A DNA stretch of 64,000 nt from Zanthoxylum bungeanum. Lineage: Eukaryota; Streptophyta; Magnoliopsida; Sapindales; Rutaceae. The position numbers were made by a program, and so were the translations under genes. The stretch spans positions 62,001 to 126,000 of the forward strand of contig SKCR01033457.1 of assembly GCA_019454045.1 (NCBI GenBank). The letters run 5' to 3'. Positions within the stretch are counted from its first letter, which is position 1; each line of letters begins with the position of its first letter. Shown in pieces: positions 44,213-57,699 of the stretch. Under the pieces are notes generated by a model. That model was not told the origin of the DNA. It worked only from the letters and a program-made list of their open reading frames with translations, and ran no database searches.

Positions 44213-46420
44213 CTTGACTACGATAGTCCAACTATCTAGTCAACGATAATGGGTACAGTCTAACTGTTACATAGAAAAATAATAATATATTAGTCCAACT
44301 AATAAAGTAATTTTGACGAAATTATTTGAAATCGCGTAAAGTTAAGTATCTGAATGAAATTACAAATTCAATACTAGCCTCCCACTATTTTTCGGCGAGC
44401 CTCTAACCCTCTGTCGAGTACTCGGGAAACATAATTTCTTAGTGGGCTAGGATCCCGTTAAATAACACACAACCTTGTCTTTGGCCAACAAGCTATATGA
44501 AACTTAACTAGGTAGATCTCGAAGATCAATTGGATCTTATCCAATTCCTAGATCCGGTAGGTGGACATCCAAGTCCGAAACATATATACAATATATATGC
44601 CAATATATCCAATATATTTTCCTAACCTTTTTCCTCTGAATCAACTAAGCCTTGGCTTTGGCACAACAAGCTTAATGATTCTAGTTAAGCGGAGACCCAT
44701 TGACATGGAAAGCTTCGTAATCAATGTCGATGGACAAGAAGTGATTTTGACTTTGGCCAACAAATCACAACTTGGACAAGACACCGATATAGAACAAAAC
44801 TTTCATGATTCAAACACATCCGCAATTGACAAAGGTCTTGACTTTGGCCAACAAAACCAATTCCAACTTTGGATCTTGAGTAAGAATCACTCAACGGAAG
44901 GAAAAACGCTTAATATGTTTTTGAGGGTTTTTCGCGTAAATTGGCATCCAATTTATTATCTTTGATTAGGTCTCATCATACACCCTTAAGCATGCTTCTA
45001 AAATATCATAAGGCGCAAAAGTAAATTAATAACGATATGCGGATGGATATTTAAACAGATTGTTCCTAGAACAAATCGCTCACTTTCCTCTCCCCGGCTA
45101 GAACTATTCTAACTCATACCCATTACAAAATACAATAAAGAAACATCATTTACATTGAGGGGAATGGTGAGAGAGAATTAAACAAGGAGTAAAGAGATAA
45201 AAGGAGGCGGACACGCAGGCCCAATTTAATAAATTCTAAATTTATTACAATTTCCAAAATTGCCCTTGCCCTTCTAATATCCATCAGATATACGTTATTC
45301 ATACAACACATTTATGTATTCAAAGAAAACATTTTATTCAATCATGACCATCCAATGTTCAAACAATAATTTGATTTGCGCGAGTCCAACTCGTTTAAGA
45401 AAAAATACTTTTAAGTACGTATTCTTGAATTATATCGAACTACAACTTTAAATCCAATTTATTTGTATTCAATACTAATTCTAAATTAATTCCAAATTAA
45501 ATATTTACACTTATTTATTTGCCTTAAAGAGTTGGATTCCAAATCCAATCTTGATGGGTCTCAAAGGCCCAATAACATCCAATGTCATTTTAATTAAGTC
45601 CATGGGCTTTTAATTGATTCTTAAGGCATGGGCTTTGGCCATAATGGATCAAACCCAAAATGCCAAGGCCCAATAGGAATCACCATATTGCCATCAAATC
45701 CAATTTAGGCCCATTAGGCCTAATTAAATTCTTTAAAGGGTCAAGTGATGTATTTGGACTTCATGGAATTGGTTTTGGGCCCAATTGGATCCAATCCAAA
45801 AGTCCAAAACCAAAACTTGGTCAAACCAAGCCCATTAAGCCCAAATACCACACACTTTTAGCCCAATAAACTTTAAAGGCCAATTATTACAATTTTAATA
45901 TTCCAAATATTATAATTATTATAATTAAAGTGTATATGTCATGATTAATTAATTAAACTCAATATTTCCAAAATAACCAATTAACTTAATTAATCATGCT
46001 TAATCCAACAATTCATGCTCAACACAAATTTGAGGCCAAAATACATCATTTCATGCTTAACACAAATTGAAGCCTAAATAACATCATTTCATGCTCAACA
46101 TGCTCTTTGATTTAACATAAACATTATTGACTTTGATTCTAATCCAATCAAACCAACAATCAACATTTAAACATGCATTTATACACATCATTTTATGTTA
46201 CAAAAATCAAAAAATACAACAGTGGACTGCTTGAAGATTCGGCCAACCTAAGTTTTTTTAAATTTTTGATTCATTCAATTTATTTCAAATGTAATCATGC
46301 GTAACTCTAAGTTATCATATTCTAAACATGCTCAAAGCATCAATTTGAAAAAATCATGTTCAAAACACAAACCCCAAATTTTATGCTCAAGAACCCTAAA
46401 ATTTTTCATGCTTAAAATTG
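44213..46420 (-). other. Copia G untranslated leader
   Basis: 2.2 kb, no gene. It has CTTTGGCC-type repeats near 44465, 44650, 44748 and 44836. It has 3-nt-spacer palindromes at 44222-44236, 44255-44267 and 44288-44304 next to gag, and GGCCCAATT-rich words at 45660-45880. Confidence 0.75.
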
Positions 46421-46433
46421 GCTCATGATACCA
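46421..46433 (-). promoter_or_regulatory. Primer binding site of copia G
   Basis: Minus strand TGGTATCATGAGC, close to the initiator-Met complement TGGTATCAGAGC. Confidence 0.75.
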
Positions 46434-46434
46434 T

Positions 46435-48307
46435 TGTTAGTGTTCCTAGAACATGCCAAGGATCTAATAAGCATTAAAAACATTGAATAAGAACAATATA
46501 AGTTGCGGAATACTTACAATGAACGGATTTAAGCTTTTAAAAAATTTGTGAAGATGATCTCCAAGAGCCAAGTTAAATGTTGATTCCAACTCTTGAAGAT
46601 GTTTCCCTATCACCTTTGTTGACTTGCTTAAGTGCTAGCTTTTGATTTGAAGAACAAAATCCAAGTGAGGAAGAGATACAAACTCACCCTTTTCACCAAA
46701 ACTTGGTGGTTGGGTAAATGGTTTTATACCAAAACCGATACAAGGTGGTTGGGTGGTTGGTGGCTTGGCATAAATGTCAACTACCACCACCTACCACACA
46801 TGTGAAGTGGGCCCCACTATTTGAATTCAAAATTCAAATATCTCTACGAACATTTACCGCGGCTCGGTTCCGTTTAATCCGATTAAAAGAACTTTCGTCG
46901 CTAAATAATTAAATCTATTTAATTAATAACGATGCCTCGCAAATATATTACGAACGTCATTTACGAACTAATTCTAAATTAATTCGTTCGTTCGTATTAA
47001 AGTCCAACTTTAATTTCGTAATGAAATCCAATTCATATTAATATATTTGATATATTAATTTTAGCCCATTCGAATAAATTAAATAGAAAAATCAAATCTA
47101 ACTATTAAATTTATTTTACCGATTAATTCCAAATTAATCGAGTTCTCTCTCTACTGAACACATTTAATCCCAGATTAAATAAAGCCCAATTAATCCCAGA
47201 TTAATTTTCTCTCTCTAAATTAATCCCAGATTAATTCTCTCTCTAATTAATCCCAGATTAATTCTAGTTTAAGTCAACTGTCATCGGTGAATCTTTGGGA
47301 AGCAACCCAATAGATCTCTGGATATTTGGCAGTAAATTCGGTTATCGGACTATCCGATAAAGTGAGTACCTCGTACCATGTGCTTACCGATTTATAAGAC
47401 ATGGTTGGCTTCTAGCAAAGCACCGTGCCTACCCAATTCTCCAGAAATATTCTTACTGGAATATATAATCTATGTCAGGCGTAGAATATGTAGTATTGCG
47501 TATTGCGATCCAGTATCAGATGTCATGTGCTAGGCCTGGGGCTGGAATAGTGTCTGCCCCGTACAAAGCACATATCGGATATCAAGAAACTAGTCTCTTT
47601 GAATCGGATAATCATGACCTTGTCATATTATCCCGATGGTTGCAACACAATAGAGAACTAGTTATGAATCCTTGCGTGATCATCATCTCCATATGTCTGG
47701 AGTGATACTTCCATCTTGACATCACATCCAATACACTACGATTCTCGGTAAACCCAATAGAGGCGTACACAGAACCTGTTAAAGCCCTGGACGACCAAAA
47801 CAAAGTTTACCGATTGTCGCAAGTACTAGCGATGCAAGTCTCAGGTTAAGACCAAATACACCTACCCTGACGTGGACTCCCATAAACACATATACATACT
47901 ACCAATGGGATTTCGCGGGGTCTATCCAGAGCGAAGCTATTTTCCGTACCATTGGTAAAACATAACCTCCTATCGCACTTGCATAAGTATCATATACTTA
48001 AACATATGAGAACTATGCTGACATGCCCTCACAACGCGCACAAGTGCAATACTAGTCTATTCCGCATTATCGATGTCCAGTCTCGATAATACTACGACTA
48101 GGGATATTTAATGATTAAACCTTTATGGATTGACACTGTCTCATATCATCTCAATCCGAGACTAATCATATGGACTTTTACCATTATATATCAAAGTAAA
48201 TAAATTACGAAATGATAAAAGGCAATTTCATTACTACATAGTTAATTTTGTACAAAAACACAATGTCTTTTACAAACAGTGACGCTATGGGTCATAATTG
48301 TCTAACA
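46435..48307 (-). repeat. 5' LTR of copia G (1873 bp)
   Basis: TGTTAGTGTTCC to TTGTCTAACA, followed by GGATG. It lacks about 95 bp present in the 3' LTR (38528-38620 region), lost just after AACTCAC. The hairpin array lies at about 46866-47270. Confidence 0.93.
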
Positions 48308-49285
48308 GGATGTTCTCAATATCAATCCAGTGAATATCACCTGGATCGGCCTGATTGTGACTCCACATGCTCAAAGCATATGAGACACCAGATCACAAAC
48401 ATATCTTTCAATGTACGTGTTCTCGGAGAGTGCCAATAACTTTTAGAGCTATCCCAATAGATCGTTATTACTAGAATAAAGGTTGCCTCTCTCAAGTATT
48501 TTTTTAGAATTTTAATGAAAGCCAAGATTTCACAGATTGTATTATGGGAATGTCATTGCTGTGAAGCAAACATCATCAACTTATAGGACATTCATTGTTA
48601 GTGCGCTCCACTAACCTTATTATATACACAAGAATCATATTCGTTTTGAATTAAATCATATACCATTTTGATTACATCAAAACCCTAGTTCCAAGAACGC
48701 AATGCTTGCTTCAATCCATAAATAGATCGATTTAACTTGCAAACCTTGTTTGCATGTTTTTGGTACAACAAAATCATAGGGTTGTATATAAACATCCTCC
48801 AAAAGGTTTCTGTTTAAGGAAATCAGTTTTGAAATTAAGTTGTCATATTTCATAAATGAAACATGCAGTATTAGCAAGCATTATCCAAATGGATTTAATT
48901 ATGGCAATGAGTAAAAGGTTTCGTCGTAATCAACACCATGTTGATGACGACACCCTTTCGCTACAAGCATAGCTTTGTACATTTGTATGTTGCCATCCAT
49001 ATTTGTCTTCCTTGAAGATCTATTTAGTAACAGTAGGCACAATGCCTTCTGGTACATCAACCAGTGTCCAAACTTAGTTGGTATATATGGAATCCATTTT
49101 GGACTTCATGGCACTTTGCCATAAAAAGGAGTCGATACCTTGTATCACTTCCTCATACGTAGCCGGTTCGTCTTCCTCAATAAGATTAACATCTACATGA
49201 GGTGAGATCAGAAACCCATACCTTCCAGGTTGTCTTCTGACTCTCTCCGACTTACACGGTTCTTGTGTATTCAAATATTAGTGGT
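48308..49285 (-). pseudogene. Copia F RT remnant
   Basis: It continues F's RNase H/RT after the G insertion. Relative to G (about 40897-41060) around 160 bp are missing near 48395. Recognisable pieces include V-D-D (about 48575), the YGLKQAS-type block (about 48700) and the frame 49274-49074 with YGFLISPHVDVNLIEEDEPA. Broken throughout. Confidence 0.75.
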
Positions 49286-50290
49286 ACAGTTTCATCCCTG
49301 ATGAACTATTGATGCTCCGTGATGACTCGGTACCTGGAATAGTATTACTCTGATTTTCATCGAGTTTTACTTTCCTCCCACTTACCACTGCATATAGGAA
49401 TTCCTCTTAGGAAAACCGCATGGAGAGCAACAATCACATTGTTCTCTTGAGAGTTGTATAAGTACTATACTTTGGTTTCCTTAAAACAACCTACAAATAG
49501 GCACTTATCCGATTTGGGTTCTAGTTTGGTACCATCCAAACATTTAGCTTATGCCCAGCATTCCCAAATCTTTAGGAATGAGAAAACCCGGTTTCTTTCC
49601 TGTTCATTTCTAATATGAAGTTTGTCTAACAGATTTTCATGGAACCTTATTCAAAATAAGTATTACACGATTAATGTGTATCCTCAGAAGGAAATTGGTT
49701 AGCTCATAGCGACTCATCATTAACCTTACTATGTCCAACAAAGTTCGGTTTCTCTGTTCGGACACACCGTCAATTTGAGGTGTCCCGGAGGAGTCCACTG
49801 TGAAAGAATACCATACACTTTCAAGTAATCTTGAAACTCATATGTTTAAGTATTTTACACTATATTCCAACCGTAATGTTTTTAATACTTTTGCTGATCT
49901 ATTTTTCTACTTCGTGTCGAAACTCTTTGAATTTATCAAAAGTTTCTGATTTATGTTTCATAAGAAACAAATAACCATAACGAGATACAACATTCGTAAA
50001 GGTTATGAAGTATTCATATCCACCTCTAGCCTAGTTAGACATGGGCCCAGTTACGTCACCATGAATGAGGGCTAACAGATCGGTGGCACTTGCACTTTTA
50101 CCAAGTAAAAGGTGTTTTAGGCACTTTGCCTAATAAACTAGATTCGTAGACATTATTTGAATTAGAATCAAATATGTCCTGGTACCCACTCTTCGAAAGT
50201 GTGGATATACGAGTCTTGTTAATATGTCTCAGACAACAATGCCACAAATAAGTCTTATCTGATTAATTCAGTTTGAGCTATTAGTTTGTC
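49286..50290 (-). pseudogene. Copia F integrase remnant
   Basis: Colinear with G 41940-42910 by nucleotide similarity. The catalytic-Glu block (about 49770) and the pre-integrase knuckle (about 50200-50250) are recognisable, but no frame is open. Confidence 0.7.
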
Positions 50291-50449
50291 ATGTTATATG
50301 TTTGAGATTCATTTACATTCAAAATATAAATACTGTTATTCACATCTAATGTGTTTATCTCAATATCATCTTTATAAACAAAACACTTAGTGTTCTAGAA
50401 TATAAAGGTATACCCGCAACAGATTAAACTAGATATAGAGATAATGTTT

Positions 50450-51330
50450 CTAGTCAAACTAGATACATTATAACAGTTTCCTAATTTAAGTACATGCCGA
50501 AATGGCAGTTCCAAAACTTAGGTTCCACATCCAAAACAGTGACTATCGTCCCGTTTCCAACTCATAGGTAGATCTCAACAGAAGCCAGTCTCCTGCTTAT
50601 GAGCATATCCCGCACATCAGTACATATATTTATGTACCACGTCCAGTATCTAAAATCTAATTTTAAAACTAGTAGTGGACATGTTTATGACAAACATACC
50701 TGAAGTCGGAGCCCTGCCCGCCTTCATTTCCTTTATGTCTGCCTTGTCCATACGACAGTCACGCATCCAATGACCCCGTTTGCCACAGTTTAGGTAGACA
50801 TCTTGGGATATGTCATTTGTCGTCCCAGAAGACTGTGACGATTTAGCCTTTGCCCTTTTTTCCACATCCCCAAAAGCCTTCGGCCAAGCCTTGACCTTTT
50901 GGGATGTCGAAGTAAGATGTGCCTTGTGCTTCTTGCCATTTTGTAAGCTCTGGCTGTGTCTCCTTGAGCATAGCCATTAAATCTCCAATAGTTTACTTTG
51001 CAATTAGTACTTCTAAGATCTAATGATAGATCTATGAAGATCCTTCAATTTCAACATCATGCTTAAAGTATCTAATCATTAGTTCTGACGATGAAATTAA
51101 GGAGTCGTTGCGACAAGCATAACGAATTGAGCACTAAAATTATCATCACGATGAGTCTTCCAAAGATCATATTCTACTATTTTCTCAACTCCGGGCTTAG
51201 GCCCGAGATGTCACTCTATCAAATAAAGTAACTTCTCGGCTCCCAGGACTATCCTGAGGTTCTATTCCCAATCTGAAAATGGAGCCGTTTAAAGACATTT
51301 TCACCCAGGATTATGTTCTAAACGCTAATC
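50450..51330 (-). pseudogene. Copia F protease and gag remnant
   Basis: The frame 50865-50650 carries the knuckle YLNCGKRGHWMRDC, with the first Cys replaced by Tyr, and then RMDKADIKEMKAGRAPTSGM, the linker to the protease. Gag proper (50900-51330) is colinear with A and H but out of frame. Confidence 0.75.
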
Positions 51331-53007
51331 TTTCAGTTATCTTGATTCCAATAGTCTAACTATCCAATCAATAATTTTCGGGTACAATTTGAATATAATG
51401 ATTACTATAGTCTAACTATATAATCATCTATTATTGATTGGTTACTTTCAAATGTATTGATTACTATAATCCTTATAATATAACCAACTATAAATGATCA
51501 GTTAAATTCAAATATATTGATTACATAATCAACTATAAATGAAGTAGTTTGAATACAGTCCAATTGTTAAAATAAAATAACAATTAAATATTAGTCCAAC
51601 TAATATATTTAAATTTAAATAATGATGAAAAATGAAATGAGCGCATATTGGCAAGTATCTAAACGAAATTGCAAATTTAATACTTGCCTCCCACTATTTT
51701 TCGGCGAGCCTCTAACCCTCTGTGGAGTACTCGGGAAACCTAGTTTCCTAGTGGGCTAGGATCCCGTTAAATAACACACAACCTTGACTTTGGCCAATAA
51801 GTTGTATGAAACTTAACTAGGTAGATCTCCAAGATCAATTGGATCTCATCCAATTCATAAATCATGTAGGTGGACCTTCAAGTCCGATACATATATCCAA
51901 TATATGCCAATATATCCAATATATTACCTAACCTTTTCCTCTAAATCAACTAAGCCTTGTCTTTGGCTCAACAAGCTTAATGATACTAGTTAAGCGTGTG
52001 ACAGTGGGAAAGCTTTCGTAATTGAGGCCGATGAACAAGAAGTGACCTTGACTTTGGCCAATTAATCACAACTTGCCCAAGGTGTACGATATGGAACAAA
52101 GCCTTCATGATTTAAACACATCCGCGATGGACTAAGGTCTTGACTTGGCCAACAAACCAATGCCAATCTGGATCTTGAGAGAGAACCACTCAATGGAAGA
52201 AAATCGTTTAATATTTGTTGAGGGTTTTTGTCGTGATTTGGCAACCAATTTATTATCTTTAATTAGGTCTCATTATACACCATTAAGCATGCATTCTAAA
52301 AGCATAATAAGGTGCGATAAAATTAATAATGATATGCGGATGGATATACAACAAAATTGTTCCTATAACAAATCTCTCAATTTCCTCTCTCCCGCTAGCA
52401 CTATTCTTACTTCTACCCAATTACATAATACTTCTAAAGAAACCTGATTTACATTGAGTGGAATTGGTAAGAAGAGAATTACAATGAGAAAAGAGGTAAT
52501 AGGCTGGACACGCAGGTCAAATTTAATAAATTCTAAATGTATTATAATAATTTCCAAAATTGCCCTCACCTTCTAATATTCATCTGATATACATTATTCA
52601 AACAATACATCCAAGTATTGACACATAGCATGTTATCAATCAATCTATTCCAATTAATTAATCTTTATTTAATGACCATCCAATGTTCAAACAACGATTT
52701 CATTTGCACGAGTCCAACTCGTTTAAGAATAAATACTTAAAGTACGTATTCTTGAATTATATCGAACTAGAATTTTAAATCTAATTTAATTTATATTCAA
52801 TACTAATTCTAATTTAATTCCAAACTAAATAACCACACTTATTAATGTTCCTTTTAGATTTGGATTCCAAATCCCATCTTTATGGGTCTCAAAGGCCTAA
52901 TTAGTATCCGATACTATTCAATTAAAGTCCAATGGACTTTCAATTAATTCTTTAGGCATGGGCTTTGGCAATTATGGGTCAAACCCAAGATGCCAATGCC
53001 CAATTAG
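51331..53007 (-). other. Copia F leader, proximal part
   Basis: Untranslated leader with palindromes (ATAGT-CTA-ACTAT near 51350, TATTAGT-CCA-ACTAATA near 51592) and CTTGACTTTGGCC repeats. Interrupted at 53012 by H; it resumes at 62616. Confidence 0.75.
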
Positions 53008-53012
53008 GAATC
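53008..53012. repeat. Target duplication of H, left (GAATC)
   Basis: GAATC precedes H and recurs at 62616-62620, directly after H. Confidence 0.92.
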
Positions 53013-54911
53013 TTTTGGGTTACAAGTTCATCCCAAGATCAATCCAAGCATGAAATAGTGTGAATACTTAAAGAAGAATAGCGGAAATATACTCACTTTG
53101 ATCGGTTTGTAGGATGTGTGTAGAACTAAAACTTCATTCCCGTGGAAAGTCTCCAAGCTTTTTTTGAAGATGATGTCCAAGCTCCAAGATTTGAGATTAA
53201 TTCCAAGCTCTTGGGATGGTTTCCCTATCACCTCAGAATGATTCTTCAAGTGCTAGCTTTGGAAATTTTGCTACAAAATTTCCTTGTTCTTCCTTGTGAC
53301 TCTCGACAATGAGACCTTTTGGAGAGGGAGAGAATGGCATGTGAGAGAGAGGAAGAGAGATGATTTTGTTAACTTGTATTTGATTTCCAAAATCAAAAAA
53401 TGATATCAAATATTTAGTAATAAGTCCATCACCTTTCAACTTGTGTGTTTTATAAGTTATCGTAAAATCTCTACTAACTTCTATCAAATAAAGTTAAGTA
53501 AATGACTAATGATTTGACTTGTGATGTGACATGTGGGCCCCACTTGATTAAAAATCTGAGTGGGCCCGCAAACACATCCCGTGCTCGGGTTTGTTAATTC
53601 CGAATTAACGAATTTTCTATTGCGACGTAATTAAATCAAATTTAATTAATTAATTATGCATAGTAAAATTACTATTCACATCGCTCGCGAATTAATTCTA
53701 AATTAATTGATTCGCTTGAATCAAAATCCAATTTTAATTCTGTTATGAAATCTAATTTCATTTAATATATCGAATATATTATTTTATCGATTAATTCCAA
53801 ATTAATTATTCTCTCTCTTCTAATAATATTTTATCTAGATAAAACTCTCTGCAATTAATCCTAGATTAATTATGTTCAAATCATACGTCATCGCTGAATC
53901 TTCGGGAAGTGACCCATGAGATCCCTGGATATGTTGGCAGTAAATCCGATCGTCGGACTATTCGAACATTTGAGTACCTCGTACTATGTTCTTACCGATT
54001 TACGAGACATGGTTGGCTTCTAGGAAAGTGTCGTGCCTACCCAATTCTCCAGAAATATTCTTAAAGGAATATATAATCTATGTCAGGCGTGGTATATGTA
54101 GTATTGCGTATTGCGATCTAGTATCGGATTTCACATGCAATGTATGGGGCTGGAATAGTGTCTACCCCGTACGAAGCATATATTGGATCACAAGCAACTA
54201 GTCTCTTTAATCGGATAATCATGACCTTGCCATATTATCCCGATGGTTGCAACACATTAGAGTACCAGTTTTGTATCCCTGTATGATCATCATCTCCATA
54301 TGACTGAAGTGATACTTCCGTCTTGACATCACACCCAATACACTACGATTCTCAATAAACCCAGAAGAGGCGTACGCAGAACCTGTTAAAGTCCTGGATG
54401 ACCAAAACCAAAGCGTATTGATTGTCGCAAGTACTCGCGATGTAAGTCTCAGGTAAAGACCAAATACACCTACCCTGAATCGGATTCCTATAGACACATA
54501 GTCATACTACCAATAGGATTCTGAGGGGTTTATCCAGAGTGAAGTTGTTTCCGTACCATCGGTATACACAACCTTCTATCACACTTGCATAAGTATCCAA
54601 TACTTAAATATATGAGAATTATGTCGTTACGCTTCCATAACACGCACAAGTACGATACTACTCTATCATGTATTATCGATGTTCAGTCTCAACAATACTA
54701 CGACTAGGGATATTTAATGATTAAACCTTTGTGGATTAATATCGTCTCATATTTTATAATCCGGAAATCATAAGGACTTTTATCATTCATATATTAAAGT
54801 AATCTAATTATGAAATGATAAAATATAATTTCCATTGTCACATAATTAATTTGTACAAAAACCACAATATCTTTTACAAATAGTGATGCTATGGGTCATA
54901 ATTGTCCAACA
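53013..54911 (-). repeat. 3' LTR of copia H (1899 bp)
   Basis: It starts TTTTGGGTTA, a mutated TGTTGGGT, and ends TTGTCCAACA, followed by the polypurine complement ATCTCCTACTT. The hairpin array lies at about 53590-53875. Confidence 0.92.
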
Positions 54912-55912
54912 ATCTCCTACTTGGCCTACAGCCAGTCACTCAAGCATCTAACACCTGAACTATGTACATGTCGCTCAAACTTTTACTGAGGAATAGCTTT
55001 CGTCAGCGGATCTGCAATATTATCCTCTAATGCGACCTTCTCGATCTTCACATCGCCACGATGTATGATCTCACGAATCAGATGGAAATGTCGAAGAACA
55101 TGCTTGGATCGTTGATGAGAATGCGGTTCCTTAGCCTGCGTTATAGCCCCGTTATTGTCACAATACAATGGAACGGGCTCAGCTGCTAACGGGACTACTC
55201 CTAATCCAATTAGGAATTTACGGATCCAAACTACCTCTTTTGCTGCTTCTGCTACAGTAATATACTCCGCTTCTGTTATTGAATCGGCAACAGTCTCTTA
55301 CTTGGAAGATTTCCAGCTTACTGCTCTGTTGTTCAAACAAAATACGTACCCGAATTGCGACTTACAGTCGTCTTTATCGGTTTGGAAACTTGCATCGATA
55401 TACCCAGTTACCTCAATTTCTCCATCTCCATAGATTAAGAAAGCATCCTTAGTTCGTCTAAGATACTTAAGGATATTCTTAACCGCCATCCAGTGACCAT
55501 CACCTGGATCGGATTGATAGTGACACACATGCTCAAAGCATACAAGACATCAGGTCGCGTACATATCCTGGCATACATGATCGATCTGACTGCCGAGGCG
55601 AATGATATCCGACTCATATTGTCTCTCTCATCTTGAGTTTTAGGACACATGTCCTTAGATAGAGTGAAGCCATGTGACACTGGCAACAGTCCCCTCTTGG
55701 ACTGATCCATATTGAATCTCTTCAACACTTTGTCAATGTACGTGCTCTAGGAGAGTCCAAGCAGCTTTCTAGATCTATCTCGGTAGATCTTTATTCCTAT
55801 AATAAAAGCTGCTTCTCCCAGATCCTTCATGGAGAATTTTAATGAAAGCCAAGCTTTCACCGATTGTAGCATGGGAATGTCATTGCCAATAACCAATACA
55901 TCATCAACGTAT
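54912..55912 (-). pseudogene. Copia H RNase H and RT C-terminus
   Basis: Frames at 55168-54983, 55528-55298 and 55728-55435 carry DNNGAIAQAKEP-type (DNNGAITQAKEPHSHQ), GYIDASFQTDKDDCKSQFG and LKRFNMDQSKRGLLPVSHG. The Y-V-D-D region is readable near 55895-55912 and then stops at the deletion. Several shifts separate the pieces. Confidence 0.8.
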
Positions 55913-56215
55913 AAATACCCTTTCACTACAAGCCTAGCTTTGTACGTTTATATGTTGCCATCCATGTCGGTATTCTTCTTGAAGATCCATTTGTAACCAA
56001 TAGGTTTTACGTCTTCCGGTGCATCAACCAGTGTCCAAACTTGGTTGGTGTATATGGAATCCATTTCGAACTTCATGGCCTCTTGCCATAAAGCGGAATC
56101 GATATCCTGTATCACTTCCTCATATGTACCCGGTTCGTCTTTCTTAATAAGATTTATATCCACATGAGGTGAGATCAGAAACCCATACCTCTCAGGTTGT
56201 TTTCTGACTCTCTCT
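55913..56215 (-). pseudogene. Copia H RT N-terminus, truncated by deletion
   Basis: The frame 56163-55948 reads MDINLIKKDEPGTYEEVIQD, then MDSIYTNQVWTLVDAPEDV and GYKWIFKKNTDMDG, the start of RT. It jumps at about 55912 to the Y-V-D-D block, with about 365 bp equivalent to G 41240-41600 missing. This removes MDVKTAFLNG and YGLKQASR. Confidence 0.85.
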
Positions 56216-56299
56216 GACCTACGCGGTTCTTATGTATTCAAAGATTATGGTACAGTCTCATCTCTGATGGACTGTTCATATCCGTTAAGGATTCTGTGC

Positions 56300-57328
56300 C
56301 AAGAATAATATCACTTCGATTTTCATCGAGTTCTACTTTCCTCCCACTTACCACTGCATCCAGGAATTCCTTCTCAAGGAAAATCGTATGTAGAGCAATA
56401 AATATTTTATTCTCTTGTGGTGATAGAAGTAATATCCTTTGGTTTCCCTAGGATATCCTACAAATAGGAATTTATCTGATTTGGGTTCTAGTTTGGTACT
56501 TTCCAAACGTTTGACGTATGCCCAGCAACTCCAAATCTTCAAGAATGAGAAACCCGATTTATTTCCTGTCCATATTTCATACGGAGTTTATTGAACAGAC
56601 TTTGACGGAACCTTATTCAAAATAAGTATTGCATTGTTCAATGCATATCCCCAGAAGAAAATAGGTAGCTCTGTGCGACTCATCATAGACCTTACCATGT
56701 CTAAAAAAGTTCGGTTTTTCTGTTCGGACACACCGTTCAATTGCGGTGTCCATGGAGGAGTCCACTGTGAAAGAATACCATATTCTTTCAATTAATCAAG
56801 AAACTCATTGCTTAAGTATCCGCCACCATGGTCCAACCGTATTGTCTTAATACTTTTAACGGTCTATTTTTCTACTTCGTGTCGAAACTCTTTGAATTTC
56901 TTAAAGGTTTTCGACTTGTGTCTCATAAGATACACATAACCATAATGTGATGCATCATCCGTAAAGGTTACGAAGTATTCACATCCACCTCTAGCCTGGC
57001 TAGAGATTAACCCACATACGTCACTATAAACGAGGGCTAACAGTTCAGTGGCACGTGCACATTTACCGCTAAAAGGTGTTTTAGGCATTTTGCCTAATAA
57101 ACAAGATTCGCAGACGTCATATGAATTTGGATCAAATCTATCCAAGTACCAACGCTTCGAAAGTGTGGATATACGTGTCTTGTTAATGTGTCCCAGATGA
57201 CAATGCCACATATAAGTTTCATCTTTGTTACTTACTTTAAGCCTTTTGTTTGTTACATTATATGTTTGAGATTGATTTATATTCAAAATATAGAGACCAT
57301 TATTTACATCAGCAGTGCAAATCTCCAT
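56300..57328 (-). pseudogene. Copia H integrase
   Basis: The frame 57328-56864 has MWHCHLGHINKTRISTL and CESCLLGKMPKTPFSGK (zinc site), the first Asp in LALVYSDVCGLI, and FVTFTDDASHYGYVYLM. The frame 56791-56588 has WTPPWTPQLNGVSEQKNRTF with the catalytic Glu. The remainder (56542-56348) is the C-terminal VKRLESTKLEPKSDKFLFVG. Frame breaks separate the three. Confidence 0.88.
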
Positions 57329-57416
57329 ATCATTTTATACATAAAACACCCAGTGTTTCTAAATACAAAAGTATAGCCACATTAGGCTAATAAAGATACA
57401 TAAATAATATTCCTAG

Positions 57417-57692
57417 TCAAACTAGGTACATAATAACAGTCTGAAAGTTCGAGGGCAGTTCCAAAACATAAGTGCCAACGGCCAAAATGGTGACTCGTGT
57501 CCCATTTCCAACGTGTAGATCAATCTCCTCTGAGGCCAGTCTCCTGCTAATCTGCAAATCCTGCACATCAGTACATATATGAGTACCACAACCAGAATCA
57601 AAAATCCAATTTTTAAAACTAGTAGTATACATGTTTATTTCTATAACAAACATACCTGAAGCTGGTGCCTTACCCGCTTTGATTTCCTTCAT
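57417..57692 (-). pseudogene. Copia H protease
   Basis: Open frame with FKNWIFDSGCGTHIC (D-S-G triad) and IDLHVGNGTRVTILAVGTYV, preceded by MKEIKAGKAPASGM, the linker from gag. The C-terminal part is cut by a short deletion (about 57449). Confidence 0.85.
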
Positions 57693-57699
57693 GTGTGCC

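Larger units (their letters stand above)
38274..48307 (-). mobile_element. Complete copia element G
   Basis: A 10.0-kb minus-strand copia with both LTRs (46435-48307 and 38274-40240), Met-type primer site, gag, protease, integrase, RT and RNase H. GGATG at 38269-38273 and 48308-48312 is the target duplication, and the flanks rejoin into F's RNase H. It is the best-preserved copy of the family, yet the RT catalytic motif is altered and frames are broken. The two LTRs are very similar except for a ~95-bp deletion in the 5' copy. Confidence 0.93.
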
